Positions 37,333-48,570 of a stretch of 64,000 bases of DNA are shown one piece after another. Under the pieces are notes generated by a model. The model ran no database searches, had not been told where the DNA came from, and worked only from the letters and a program-made list of their open reading frames with translations. How positions within the stretch are numbered: the first letter of the stretch is position 1; every line of letters starts with the position of its first letter. Both the position numbers and the translations under genes were made by a program. The DNA lies in assembly GCA_946894095.1 (NCBI GenBank), contig OX335646.2:14812077-14876076 (forward strand). The letters are read 5' to 3'. This DNA comes from Incurvaria masculella (lineage: Eukaryota; Arthropoda; Insecta; Lepidoptera; Incurvariidae).

Positions 37333-37616
37333 GGATTCAGTGCCGCACTACCTTAGTACGAAAAAGTATATTTACTTATTGAATTATGTTGTGCCTTGGG
37401 CGTCAGGGCAAATAGGAGCCGAAAGCGCTAGACCCGAGCACGCCTGTGAAATACCCCGCAATTCGCTTGCACCGGTCATATAATACTGACCATACATTTA
37501 AAAGTATGGAAAATTTACTGTTTCGAGCGTATTCAAATGCGAATATCTAGTTAATTACTCATCAGATTTTAGTGAAGTTTCATCAATTCAAATAACACGT
37601 TGAAGACTCCATAAGC

Positions 37617-37827
37617 ATAAAAAAAGATCGTCGGTGTATAAAGTACCGGTGAAAATGTCTCAAAACATTTTTTTAAATTTTAAATGTATGAAAATATATA
37701 TACCGTCCATCTTTTTTGTTTATGGAGTGTCTGGCGTGCTATCTTTAATGGTGAAAATCTCATTTAAATCTGACCATTAATTTCCGAGATATTCGCATGT
37801 GAATACTGTCGAAACAGTAAATTTTCC
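37617..37827 (+). repeat. Left inner inverted repeat
   Basis: CTCCATAAGCAT, AAGATCGTCGGTGTATAAAG and the following ~190 bp match the reverse complement of 42445-42664, ending around ACTGTC. It contains sequence related to the tandem units, so it probably marks the edge of the array. Confidence 0.75.
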
Positions 37828-37849
37828 ATACATTAAAAACTTAAAACTA

Positions 37850-40800
37850 TTTTTGAAAGGCATTTTCACCGATCTAAAAAAACATGAAAAATGTGGTCTA
37901 TATCGAATATAGATAACGTTGGATCGGTGAAAATGCCTTTAACAATGTTTTAAATGTAAAGGTATTAAAAATTTACTGTTTTGAGTGCATTCAAATGCGA
38001 ATATCTCGTAAATTAGTCGTCAGATTTTAATGAAGTTTTCATCATTTTAAATAACACGTCAACGACTCCATCAGCATGAAAAACCGGCCATGTGCGAGTC
38101 TGACTCGCACACGAAGGGTTCCGTACCCTCGTACAAGACATAACACAAAAAAGTTTTGTGTGTAATTTTGACTATTTTTTTATTCCATATTTTTTGCTTA
38201 TGGAGTATTTAACGTGCTATCTCTAATGGGGAAAACCTCATTTAAATCTGTATATACGGTACATACATTTGCATCGGTATAAATGCCTCTTTCTTTAAAA
38301 TTCCTTCAAAAAATTTTGAAAATTTTAAATGTGTGTTTGTTTGCTCAAGGCGTCTTCAACCTGTTATTTTGAATGGTGAAAACTATATTTAAATCTGACC
38401 ATTAATTTCTGAGATATTCGCATGTGAATACTGTCGAAACAGTACATTTTCAATACATTTAAAACTTAAAACAATTTTTAAAAGGCGTTTTCACCGGTCT
38501 AAAAAAAACATGAAAAATGTGTTCTATTGTGAAAATAGAAAACGTTGGATCGGTACAAATGGCTTTAACAATGTTGTAAATGTAAAGGTATTGAAAATTT
38601 ACTGTTTTGAGCGCATTCGAATGCGAATATCTCGTAAATTAGTCGTCAGATTTTAATACAGTTTTGATCATTTAAAATAACACGTGAACGACTCCATGAG
38701 CATGAAAAACCGGCCATGTGCGAGTCTGACTCGCACACGAAGGGTTCCGTATCGTCGAACAAGACATAACACAAACAAGTTTTGCATGTAATCTTAACTT
38801 TTTTTTAATTCCATATGTTTTTCTTATGGAGTCTTTGACGTGCTATCTCTAATGGTGAAAACGTCATTTAAATCTGTAAATACGGTACATACATTTGCAT
38901 CGGTATAAATGCCTCTTTCTTTAAAATTCGTTTAAAAACCTTTGAAAATTTTAAATTTGTGAAAATATAAATACCGTTGATCTTTGTTTGCTCATGGAGT
39001 CTTCAATCTATTACTTTGAATGGTGAAAACTTTATTTAAATCTGACCATTAATTTCCGAGATATTCGCATATGAATCTGTCGAAACAGTACATTTTCAAT
39101 ACATTTAAAACTTAAAAGAATTTTTAAAAGGCGTTTTCATCGGTCTAAAAAAACATGAAAAATGTGTTCTATTACGAAAATAGAAAACGTTGGATCGGTA
39201 CAAATGGCTTTAACAATGTTTTAAATGTAAAGGTATTGAAAATTTACTGTTTTGAGCGCATTCGAAGGCGAATATCTCGTAAATTAGTCGTCAGATTTTA
39301 ATACAGTTTTGATCATTTAAAATAACACGTGAACGACTCCATGAGCATGAAAAACCGGCCATGTGCAAGTTTGACTCGCACACGAAGGGTTCCGTACCGT
39401 CGAACAAGACATAACACAAACAAGTTTTGCATGTAATCTTAACTATTTTTTAATTCCATATGTTTTTCTTATGGAGTCTTTGACGTGCTATCTCTAATGG
39501 TGAAAACGTCATTTAAATCTGTAAATACGGTACATACATTTGCATCGGTATAAATGCCTCTTTCTTTAAAATTCGTTTAAAAACCTTTGAAAATTTTAAA
39601 TGTGTGAAAATATAAATACCGTTGATCTTTGTTTGCTCATGGAGTCTTCAACCTATTACTTTGAATGGTGAAAACTTTATTTAAATCTGACCATTAATTT
39701 CCGAGATATTCGCATGTGAATACTGTCGAAACAGTACATTTTCAATACATTTAAAACTTAAAACAATTTTTAAAAGGCGTTTTCACCGGTCTAAAAAAAA
39801 CATGAAAAATGTGTTCTATTGTGAAAATAGAAAACGTTGGATCGGTACAAATGGCTTTAACAATGTTGTAAATGTAAAGGTATTGAAAATTTACTGTTTT
39901 GATCGCATTCGAATGCGAATATCTCGTAAATTAGTCGTCAGATTTTAATACAGTTTTGATCATTTAAAATAATACGTGAACGACTCCATGAGCATGAAAA
40001 ACCAGCCATGTGCGAGTCTGACTCGCACACGAAGGGTTCCGTACCGTCGAACAAGACGTAACACAAACAAGTTTTGCATGTAATCTTAACTATTTTTTAA
40101 TTCCATATGTTTTTCTTATGGAGTCTTTGACGTGCTATCTCTAATGGTGAAAAACGTCATTTAAATCTGTAAATACGGTACATACATTTGCATCGGTATA
40201 AATGCCTCTTTCTTTAAAATTCGTTTAAAAACCTTTGAAAATTTTAAATGTGTGAAAATATAAATACCGTTGATCTTTGTTTGCTCATGGAGTCTTCAAC
40301 CTATTACTTTGAATGGTGAAAACTTTATTTAAATCTGACCATTAATATCTGAGATATTCGCATGTGAATATTGTCGAAACAGTACATTTTCCATACATTT
40401 AAAATTTTAAACAATTTTTGAAATGCATTTTCACCGATCTAAAAAAACATGAAAAATGTGTTCTATATCGAATATAGATAACGTTGGATCGGTGAAAGTG
40501 CCCTTAACAATGTTTTAAATTTAAAAGTATTGAAAATTTACTGTTTTGAGCGCATTCGAATGCGAATATCTCGTAAATTAGTCGTCAGATTTTGATACAG
40601 TTTTGATCATTTAAAATAACACGTGAACGACTCCATAAGCATGAAAAACCGGCCATGTGCGAGTCTGACTCGCACACGAAGGGTTCCGTACCGTCATACA
40701 AGACATAACACAAAAGAGTGTTGTATGCAATTTTGACTATTTTTAATTCCATATTTTTTGCTTATTGAGTCTTTGACGTGCTATCTCTAATGGTGAAAAC

Positions 40801-42290
40801 CTCATTGAAATCAGTGTATACGGTACACACATTTGTATCGGTATAAATACCTCTTTCTTTAAAATTCCTTCAAAAATTTTTGAAAATTTTAAATATGTTA
40901 TTTGTTTGCTCATGGCGTCTTCAACCTGTTATTTTGAATGGTGAAAACTTTATTTAAATCTGACCACTAATTTCTGAGATATTCGCATGTGAATAATGTC
41001 GAAACAGTACATTTTCAATACATTTAAAACTTAAAACAATTTTTGAAAGGCGTTTTCACAGGTCTAAAAAAAACATGAAAAATGTGTTCTATATCGAAAA
41101 TAGAAAACGTTAGATTGGTACATACAAATGCCTTTAACAATGTTTTAAATGTTAAGGTATTGAAAATGTACTGTTTTGAGCTCATTCAAATGCGAATATA
41201 TCATAAATTAGTCGACAGATTTTAATGAAGTTTTCATCATTTTAAATAACACTTCAACGACTCCATAAGCATGAAAAACCGGCCATGTGCGAGTCTGACT
41301 CGCACACGAAGGGTTCCGTACCGTCTTACAAGGCATAACACAAAAAAGTTTTGTACGTAATTTTGACAATTTTTTAATTCCATATTTTTTGCTTATGGAG
41401 TATTTAACGTGCTATCTCTAATGGGGAAAACCTTATTCAAATCTGTATATACGGTACATACATTTGCATCGGTATAAATGCCTCTTTCTTTAAAATTCGT
41501 TTAAAAACCTTTGAAAATTTTAAATGTGTGAAAATATAAATACCGTTGATCTTTGTTTGCTCATGGAGTCTTCAACCTATTACTTTGAATGGTGAAAACT
41601 TTATTAAAATCTGACTTTTAATTTCCGAGATATTCGCATGTGAATACTGTCGAAACAGTACATTTTCCATACATTAAAAACTTAAAACAATTTTAAAGAG
41701 GCTTGTTCACCGGTCTGATAAAAACATGAAAAATGTGTTCTATATCAAACATAGATAACATTGGATCGGTGAAAATGCCTTTAACAATGTTTTAAATATA
41801 AAGGTATTGAAAATTTACTGTTTTGAGCGTATTAAAATGCGAATATCTCGTAAATTAGTCGTCAGATTTTAATGAAGTTTTCATCATTTAAAATAACACG
41901 TCAACGACTCCATGGGCATGAAAAACCGGCCATGTGCGAGTCTGACTCGCACACGAAGGGTTCCGTACCATCGTACAAGATATAACACAAAAAAGTTTTG
42001 TATGTAATTTTCATAATTTTTGGTTCCATATTTTTTTCTAATGGAGTCTTTGCCGAGCTATCTCTAATGGTGAAAACCTCATTTAAATCTGTGTATACGG
42101 TATAAACATTTGTATCGGTATAAATGCCTCTTTCTTTAAAATTCCTTTAAAAAAATTTGAAAATTTTAAATGTGTGAAAATATGAATACCGTTCATCTTT
42201 GTTTGCTAATGGAGTCTTCAACCTGTTATTTTAAATGATGAAAACTTAATTAAAATCTGACGACTCATTTACGAGATATTCGCATTTGAA
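37850..42290 (+). repeat. Tandem array, about seven ~645-bp units
   Basis: The head ACCGGCCATGTGCGAGTCTG recurs at 38084, 38710, 39355, 40002 (one variant base), 40649, 41279 and 41936, giving periods of 626, 645, 647, 647, 630 and 657 bp. Units 38.7-40.6 kb are most alike; the outer ones are more diverged. Every unit holds two ~100-bp segments that are inverted relatives of one another (around ACTGTTTTGAGCG ... AATATCTCGTAAAT and ATTTCCGAGATATTCG ... GTCGAAACAGT). No open frame of note. Confidence 0.92.
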
Positions 42291-42444
42291 TACACTCAAA
42301 ACAGTAAATTTTCCATACTTTTAAATTTAAAACATTGTTTAAGGCATTTTTACCTATTGAACGTTGCCTATTTTCGATATTGAACATATTTTTTATGTTT
42401 TTTTTTAAATCGGTAAAAATTCCTTTTAATTATATTTTTGAAAT

Positions 42445-42664
42445 TTTACTGTACAATTTTGACAGTATTGACATGCGAATATATCGGAAATTAATGGTCA
42501 GATTGAAATGAGGTTTTCACCATTAAAGATAGCAAGTCAAAGTCTCCATAAGCGAAAAAAGATGGACGGTATTTTTATTTCCATACATTTAAAATTTAAA
42601 ACATTGTTAAGACGCATTTTCACCGATACTTTATACACCGACGATCTTTTTCATGCTAATGGAG
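42445..42664 (-). repeat. Right inner inverted repeat
   Basis: Inverted partner of 37617-37827, ending TATACACCGACGATC, TTTTTCATGCTAATGGAG. Confidence 0.75.
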
Positions 42665-42829
42665 TGAATATACTGATAAGTTGAATACATTATCAATTTT
42701 CTCTAGCCACATAAAAGTCAATATGAAGGAAACATAAAATGCACTTTTTTTTTTAATTCAAAGAAAAATCCGGTGGGTATAACATTTTATTTACTTTTTT
42801 AATCATATAACAACATATTAAAAACCGGC

Positions 42830-43176
42830 CAAGTGCGAGTCGGACTCGCACACGAAGGGTTCCGTACCATCGTAGAAAAAAAAAACCAAAAAAATCACGT
42901 TTTTTGTATGGGAGCCCCCTTTAATTTAAATTATTTTTTAATCTTACCTATTTGTTGTTATAGCGGCAAAATAAATACACACTCTGTGAAAATTTCAGCT
43001 GTCTACCTGTTACGGTTACTGAGATACAGCCCTGTGACAGACGGACAGACGGACGGACGGACTGACGGACGGACGGACGGACGGACGGACGGACGGACGG
43101 ACGGACGGACGGACGGACAGCGGAGGCTTAGTAATAGGGTTCCGTTTTCACCCTTTGGGTACGGAACCCTAAAAAG
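42830..43176 (+). repeat. Full dispersed ACGG / GGGTTCCGTACC repeat
   Basis: It starts AAAACCGGCCAAGTGCGAGT and has GGGTTCCGTACC near the head and GGGTACGGAACCCT at the end, so the termini carry a 12-bp inverted motif. The family member lies directly beside the tandem array whose units carry almost the same head. Confidence 0.85.
43037..43119 (+). repeat. (ACGG)n microsatellite inside the dispersed repeat
   Basis: About twenty ACGG units with two early variants. Other copies of the family in this window have only three to six, so this tract has expanded locally. Confidence 0.9.
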
Positions 43177-43310
43177 TAATAAATAAATAAAATACATACA
43201 TACTCTGTGAAAATTTCACCTTCCTACTTATTACGGTTCATAAGATAGAGCCCTGTGACAGACGGACGGATGGACGGATGGAGAGCGGAGGCTTACGGAA
43301 CCCTAAAAAA
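43177..43310 (+). repeat. Second, headless copy of the same dispersed repeat
   Basis: It repeats the 3' ~130 bp (ACTCTGTGAAAATTTCA, CCTGTGACAGACGGACGG, GGAGGCTTA, GGAACCCTAAAAA) directly after the full copy, as a partial tandem duplication. Confidence 0.75.
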
Positions 43311-43314
43311 GTAG

Positions 43315-43438
43315 TATTCAGAGTGGGCGGTCTAACTTGACGACCCGGATTATGTCCGTCCTATGTATTATTTTGCATGGTTAGTCCAGTGATAATTCGT
43401 ACAAAATGATTACAGTTCACTCTGAATACAACTGTTAG
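43315..43438. mobile_element. MITE-like element, ~124 bp
   Basis: Bounded by TATTCAGAGTG and CACTCTGAATA, perfect 11-bp terminal inverted repeats. Same termini as 15467-15573. Confidence 0.65.
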
Positions 43439-43699
43439 AATCTACGAGTCGAGCCGGTTATAAAGATGTGTCACTTGTCATAGAAAACTTACACGAGTTA
43501 TGCACGTACATGACCAATTTATTTACCAAAATCATCCGAAATGCTCGCCAGCTCCCAACTACGCGCTCGCTTTAGGTACATTCGATTATGCACCACCAAA
43601 GTAATTATAAGTATTATCTTTGCCACCACACTCCAAAGCCCCGCGCCTCGAGCGTTTCGTTGCCTCGAGCAAAGGTCGGCGCACACGCACACTTACGCA

Positions 43700-44333
43700 A
43701 TCACACATATTGAAACACGTGCCTCAGCCGCCGCTGCCGTCCCGCTTCGGCCTGCCTCAGCCTACCACCCGCGCTCATCTTGCCGTTTCAGCGCGAAATT
43801 CAAAGTTGCGTTAAACGCTGCAAAACTGACGGTCGTGTAACTTTTTTGTTGGATTCTGTTAAAAGTATCTTCGATTATATCTTTTATTGTCATTATATTT
43901 CAAAAAGTGCGCGGGCCAATTATGCTGTTCACTTTATTTGGGCATTTGCAAAATATATGTGTTGCCAGTAACAATTTTGTTGGATTCTTTGAAATTATCG
44001 ATCTAATTAGAATTAAAAAACAATGTGTGACGACAGATTGGGCTGGCCAATTTTGCCGATTTTATGAGAGCGAAAACTGTGTATTTTTTAAAAAAAACTC
44101 GCTTTTGTGTAAAAAAATTGTTGGATTCCTGAACACATATATACCTATTAACCCATTTTATTAGACATTGAAAAGAAATTTGGCGGGCCATTTTTGCAGC
44201 AAATGATACCGCATATTTTGTGTTTTTTGCCAAAATACCTAAGTTCCGGGAAAAAAAAATGTTGGATTCTGAGTCATTCATTTTTAAAACCTGTATTTGT
44301 ACACATTCTGAAGATTTCATGGACGGGCGAATT
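43700..44333 (-). repeat. Right outer inverted arm
   Basis: Reverse complement of 36311-36920. TTGTTGGATTC motifs end at 43856, 43987, 44128 and, as the variant ATGTTGGATTC, at 44269 (spacing 131, 141, 141, the mirror of the left arm). Similarity may continue inward to about 43600 more weakly. Confidence 0.8.
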
Positions 44334-44768
44334 CATGCATGTCTCAAATGCCCCATTCAACGGTGTAATAAGGAGCCAAAAAAAATCGAGATGTGTGATC
44401 CCAACTAAAATCAATAGAACTTTACTTAGTAGGTACCACACACTTTTTGGGTTCGACACCATGCATTGAATATCGTAATCGTAATATTAAAAAAATCAGC
44501 CCTTAGTTAACTTTGCCACTTCATGGCATAAAAAAATTACGTACACTACTATGGCAAGTTTTCACAAAAGTTGGCGCGACTAATCAGGATTTTAAACTTA
44601 TGTAATACCTGCTACGTCATGCTTTAAAAAAGACGTGTACTTGCCAACATAAAATACCTTACTCAGTAAAAATTGCCTTCAGTGCAAGAGTGATGATAGT
44701 GTGTAGAGGAGGGACAGCTACTTTTTCGAATTATTCGAAAACATCGAATTGAGAACGCCATACACAGG

Positions 44769-45261
44769 CTGAAGCCCGATTCTGCTATTTGTCCAATTTC
44801 AAACCATTCCGTATAAGTTATGTTTCCGTCAAACATAACACGCTAAGTTTCGAGTGCGGTTTCCAAAAATCGGTATTCAGCTAATTCACACACGCGTTTT
44901 GTTATTGTCTATGGAGTGGTTTGTCTTGCGCGCCGCCTACAGGGTAAAATAACCTGTCACGATTTTGACAGTTATTTTCTCACTCAAATATGACATACGA
45001 AAAGAAAGAGACAGCGATATGCCAATGTAATGTAGAAAAGTGATATTCGAAGTTCGGCGATGCGATGCTCCGAATTTGACGAATAGAATTCTCAAAACCG
45101 CAAGTATTCGGCAAAACAAACGGCCCACGAGAACATGAGCGCGCGTTACGAGTTTGCGCATGCGTTTTGCAAACTGCGCTAGTAGAATACCATTTCGCGC
45201 GAAACATGCGGTTTTGAGAAAACACAAACATAACATAACAATTAGCAGAATAAGGCTTCAG
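44769..45261. mobile_element. MITE-like element, ~493 bp
   Basis: The termini CTGAAGCCCGATTCTGCTA and, inverted, TAGCAGAATAAGGCTTCAG match at most positions over ~19 bp. The interior is non-coding. Confidence 0.55.
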
Positions 45262-45640
45262 TACGCGCCCAGGCAGGTCGCACTTCACAACCGAAGGAGT
45301 TGCAATGCCCGGTAGCCTCGGGACGTCACAGCGGGCCACCAGAGGAGTAGGAACAGCCACCTACCTCCAGCAGCACCAGATCCTAGGCGTCGGGTCCCGG
45401 GACAGCATTCGGCGGCACAGCACTTCGCCCAGACGAGGCGACACTGCGTTGTCAGGCGCGCGGCGGGTTGCGGGCGTGGAGCCCTACGATAGCTCCACGG
45501 TGAAAGTTTGCGGGGACGCGGCGCATGCGTGCACCATGCGGGACAGCTAGTAGCCGAGAGAGAGTGGCATAGGAAAAACTTCGGATGGGATTGAATACTT
45601 GTGAAGTGCAAACTACCCACCTAGGTCACCCATGCCATAT
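45262..45640. other. GC-rich segment of unknown nature
   Basis: A GC-rich block directly abuts the previous element. GCACTTCACAA near 45278 and its inverted copy near 45600-45610 bound most of it. Open frames of 81 and 111 codons cross it on opposite strands, but neither resembles a known family. More likely part of a repeat than an exon. Confidence 0.35.
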
Positions 45641-46432
45641 TGGCGTGAACACCGCCATAGACAGATAAAATCAAATTTCCGTTTATTATGCATTTATTTA
45701 TTTTATTTAAGCCTAAGTAGTAGATATTATAAAATCAACACAAAACGGGAGATGTTGATGAAAAATATATTTTTTTAGGCGTGAGATATCTTCGATGAAA
45801 AAGGAATGGATACGGTACCTCCATACTGACAACAGTTCAAATGCGATCCACATTTATAAAAAACTCTCACACCTATATAATTTTACATGCACACCAAACT
45901 CTACTACGTAAAGGGTACCAGAGCAGGACCAAGCTATACTGAAATGTATCATGCGAAAAAGTGACAAATAGATCTATCTAATCGCGGAAGTGCGTTATAC
46001 TCAGTAAGGCCGCGTCGGGTCGCGTTTCGCTCCGCTGCAGTGTAGTTACGCCTAGTGCGGTCAGACCTTTAGTGATATATTATGTTGTAGTTTTTAGTTG
46101 ATAGGATTTACCCTCTTGTTATATTCGGGTTTGGTTACACCTTTCCTTCGTTTTAGAGGTCTGGCAAATCGTGCACGCTATTTTCCATGATGTACGTCAT
46201 ATTCACAAGGTAATGAAAATAACCTAAAAAATAATTTGTTAAAGTCATGTGTCTAATATATGACTGACTAACACAAGTTTTTTTCCGAAGTGCACAAGTC
46301 CCGGGGAAGTGTTGTTTGGAAAATAAAGGGCGAATAAATAAAATAGCTCTAGATCTCATACTTTCATTGAGAGTAGTGATGTTTGGTTTCGTGGGAAGAT
46401 GAGGTAGGGCGAAACGACTGGGTTCCCATAGT

Positions 46433-46727
46433 AAAAAACGGCCACGGTCGGACTCCCACACGAAGGGTTCCGTACCTACGTACAAGATTTAACACAAAAA
46501 AATCACGTTTTTGTATGGGGTCTTTAATTTATATATTTTTTTTATTTTACCTATTTGTTGTTATAGCGGCAAAATAAATACACACTCTGTGAAAATTTCA
46601 GCTGACTACCTATTACGGTTCATGAGATATAGCCCTGTGACAGACGGACGGACGGACGGACGGACGGACAGCGGAGGCTTAGTAATAGGGTTACGTTTTC
46701 ACACTTTGGGTACGGAACCCTTAAAAT
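46433..46727 (+). repeat. Dispersed ACGG / GGGTTCCGTACC repeat
   Basis: Forward copy with head AAACGGCCACGGTCGGACTC (one short deletion relative to the other copies), a short ACGG tract near 46645, and the end GGGTACGGAACCCTTAAAA. Confidence 0.85.
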
Positions 46728-47482
46728 CGACATTTTCGAGTAGTGCGATTTGAAACATTTTGGTTAACATTACTTACTTACATTTTTCATCGCCTTTTCG
46801 ATAGCATTCGTAGTAGGGCCCTAGTACATAATCTCTGCCGTGCGAGCACCGCAAAAGTGGGAACGATTTTGAATGAAGTATCTTCACTCAAGCTGCGTTT
46901 TAACAGCTCAGTAAGTATTAAACTCAGAGATCATATCGCCGTAACAATTTGGTAGCAATCGCAGAAACAAGCTGCAATGTTTCGGTGCTCGCACTGGCCG
47001 TTAGGTGTTCAATACAATGCAAGTTCCAGTCGACAAAACAGTTTTTGATTGCAATGCTAACCATACACGGGTCAAATACGCGAATAGCACTAAAATATGG
47101 GGTATTTTTTCCGGCTTTGATTTTTTTTTTTCATCTATGCTTTGCATCCGAAATATAAAGAAAACTGTTTGGCGTCAAGCAAGGTTGTTCTTCTTCGTCG
47201 TCGATTTTTCGACAGCGCGCAGGTCGGACGCCGCGCGGCTTCTGAACGGCCGCGGCTGGGTCGCCACTCTTCTCTAATTCGGTTGTCAAAGAAATACAAT
47301 TGGTTTTCTCGCCAGTCGCATAAAATTACTCAGCACGTGGACATTGGTTTGTAATCAATGGAAGAACTTACACCTTACGAACATGGTAGGCCAACTGTAA
47401 AATAAGTTTAAAATATGTCAACCTAATAGTCATGTTTGAGTAGACTTGATGTAGAGAGAATCCATTGACTAGACCTATCTGG

Positions 47483-47600
47483 ACGTGTTTTCTTGGCATT
47501 CAGTCATTGTGGATTCAGTAGAGTTAACAGAAGAAGAATTTACTTTGACATTACTGTTAACTCTACTGAATCCGTAATGACTGAATGCCAAGAATACACG
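47483..47600. mobile_element. Foldback MITE with ~47-bp arms
   Basis: 47483-47530 and 47554-47600 are inverted copies with only a few mismatches over the whole arm, sharing TTGGCATTCAGTCATT, GGATTCAGTAGAGTTAACAG. The loop is ~23 bp. Nearly the whole element is stem. Confidence 0.75.
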
Positions 47601-48179
47601 CCCAGCTGTCAAATACTGGCGGTATGTTTAACCACGGAGAATCGAGAGGTTATAGGTGGTAGTTATTCATGACGTGATTTGCGGGTTGTGAACGATGATA
47701 TTTGCCTGATCGGAGATTTGAGAAAAGTTTTATTATTGTTTTTTTTTCAGAATTAAAAAATAATCGATGGATGAACCCGTCACAGAAACAGAGTCATATA
47801 ACATAAAGATTTGACAGAAGGCATATACTTATTACATACATATAGCGTATTACCTTTACATATCTCTGACGAGGGGTTTACTCATGAAAGCGAAAGCGAG
47901 AAGTTATCCTGTTCGCTTCTATCAAACTCTATGTGGAAAAAAAAGGTGCCTAATTTTTTACTATCTAGAGTTTGGCAGAAGCGAGCAAGAGAACTTCTCG
48001 CTTACGCCTTAATCAGTATATATGTTGAATGCAAGCAATGATGGGCGTCACTGCAAAAAATATTTGCTTGCCTTCTCCATTCGTTTGCCAAACGAACCAA
48101 AGACAAACGCGGAAGTGACGTCATTCCGCTGACTAGCCTCATTTTTTTTTTGGTGGAAGAACGGAAACGTCAGTGTGTA

Positions 48180-48570
48180 AATTAATATGGCCGCCCGCGC
48201 CAAGTAGACCGTGTGCCGCGCGCGTCGTAGTCGCTTTTTGACGTGTTTCAGATATCCGCGGGGCCCCTAAATATTAAGTATAGTTGCAATATAGTGATTG
48301 AAGTTAGTTTACAGCTGCGGCATTCGCGTACGTTATCTCGTACCAAGTCGAGTCACTTGCGCCGTCGACAAAATGGCGTCGCGCCTTGCGTTCGGGGTGC
48401 AAAAAGTTAGATCAAGCTTGCTGGGCCCCCAAGCCCTCGGCCTTTGGCAATTTTAATTATTTGTACTAATGAGCTTTTTCTTTATTGGAACTACATGAAG
48501 TTTAGTGTGAAACTCACTTGTATTACATAATAATCGGTCATCTACTCGTTCTCTGCAGAATGCGTCAGGT
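48180..48570 (+). promoter_or_regulatory. Putative CHD1 promoter and first non-coding exon
   Basis: A CpG-rich stretch ~2.5 kb before the first coding exon. It contains AATATGGCCGCC (48187-48198) and AAAATGGCGTCG, both of the form bound by YY1/Pleiohomeotic on the reverse strand. A CAG then GTGAGT donor-like site at 48567 could end a non-coding exon. The coding exon at 50802 begins with an acceptor (TTTACAG), so at least one upstream exon must exist. The exact start is unknown. Confidence 0.35.

Larger units (their letters stand above)
36311..44333. mobile_element. 8-kb composite foldback-type element
   Basis: The outer arms (36311-~36920 and ~43700-44333) are inverted copies, near identical over the outer ~430 bp. 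A second inverted pair (37617-37827 and 42445-42664) is nested inside, and about seven tandem ~645-bp units lie between. No transposase or other gene is visible. The right inner spacer also carries a dispersed repeat and a small MITE-like element. The ends read AAATCGTCCGTCCATGAAAT and its inverted counterpart; no clear target duplication is seen. Long arms made of direct subrepeats are a feature of foldback elements such as Drosophila FB. That parallel is structural only, and no sequence relationship is claimed. Confidence 0.75.

Noticed and set aside
37850..42290. Regular direct repeats could suggest a CRISPR array.
   Set aside because: The units are ~645 bp, diverged and without short unique spacers, in an animal genome.
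42833..43197. Open frames with runs of TDGR or RPSV residues.
   Set aside because: They are translations of the (ACGG)n microsatellite.
36411..44320. Two open frames of ~100 codons, at 36411-36710 (+) and 44003-44320 (-), encode nearly the same peptide.
   Set aside because: They lie in the two inverted arms of the 8-kb composite, so their likeness comes from the arms being copies. The peptide has no recognisable domain and contains the periodic DNA motif.
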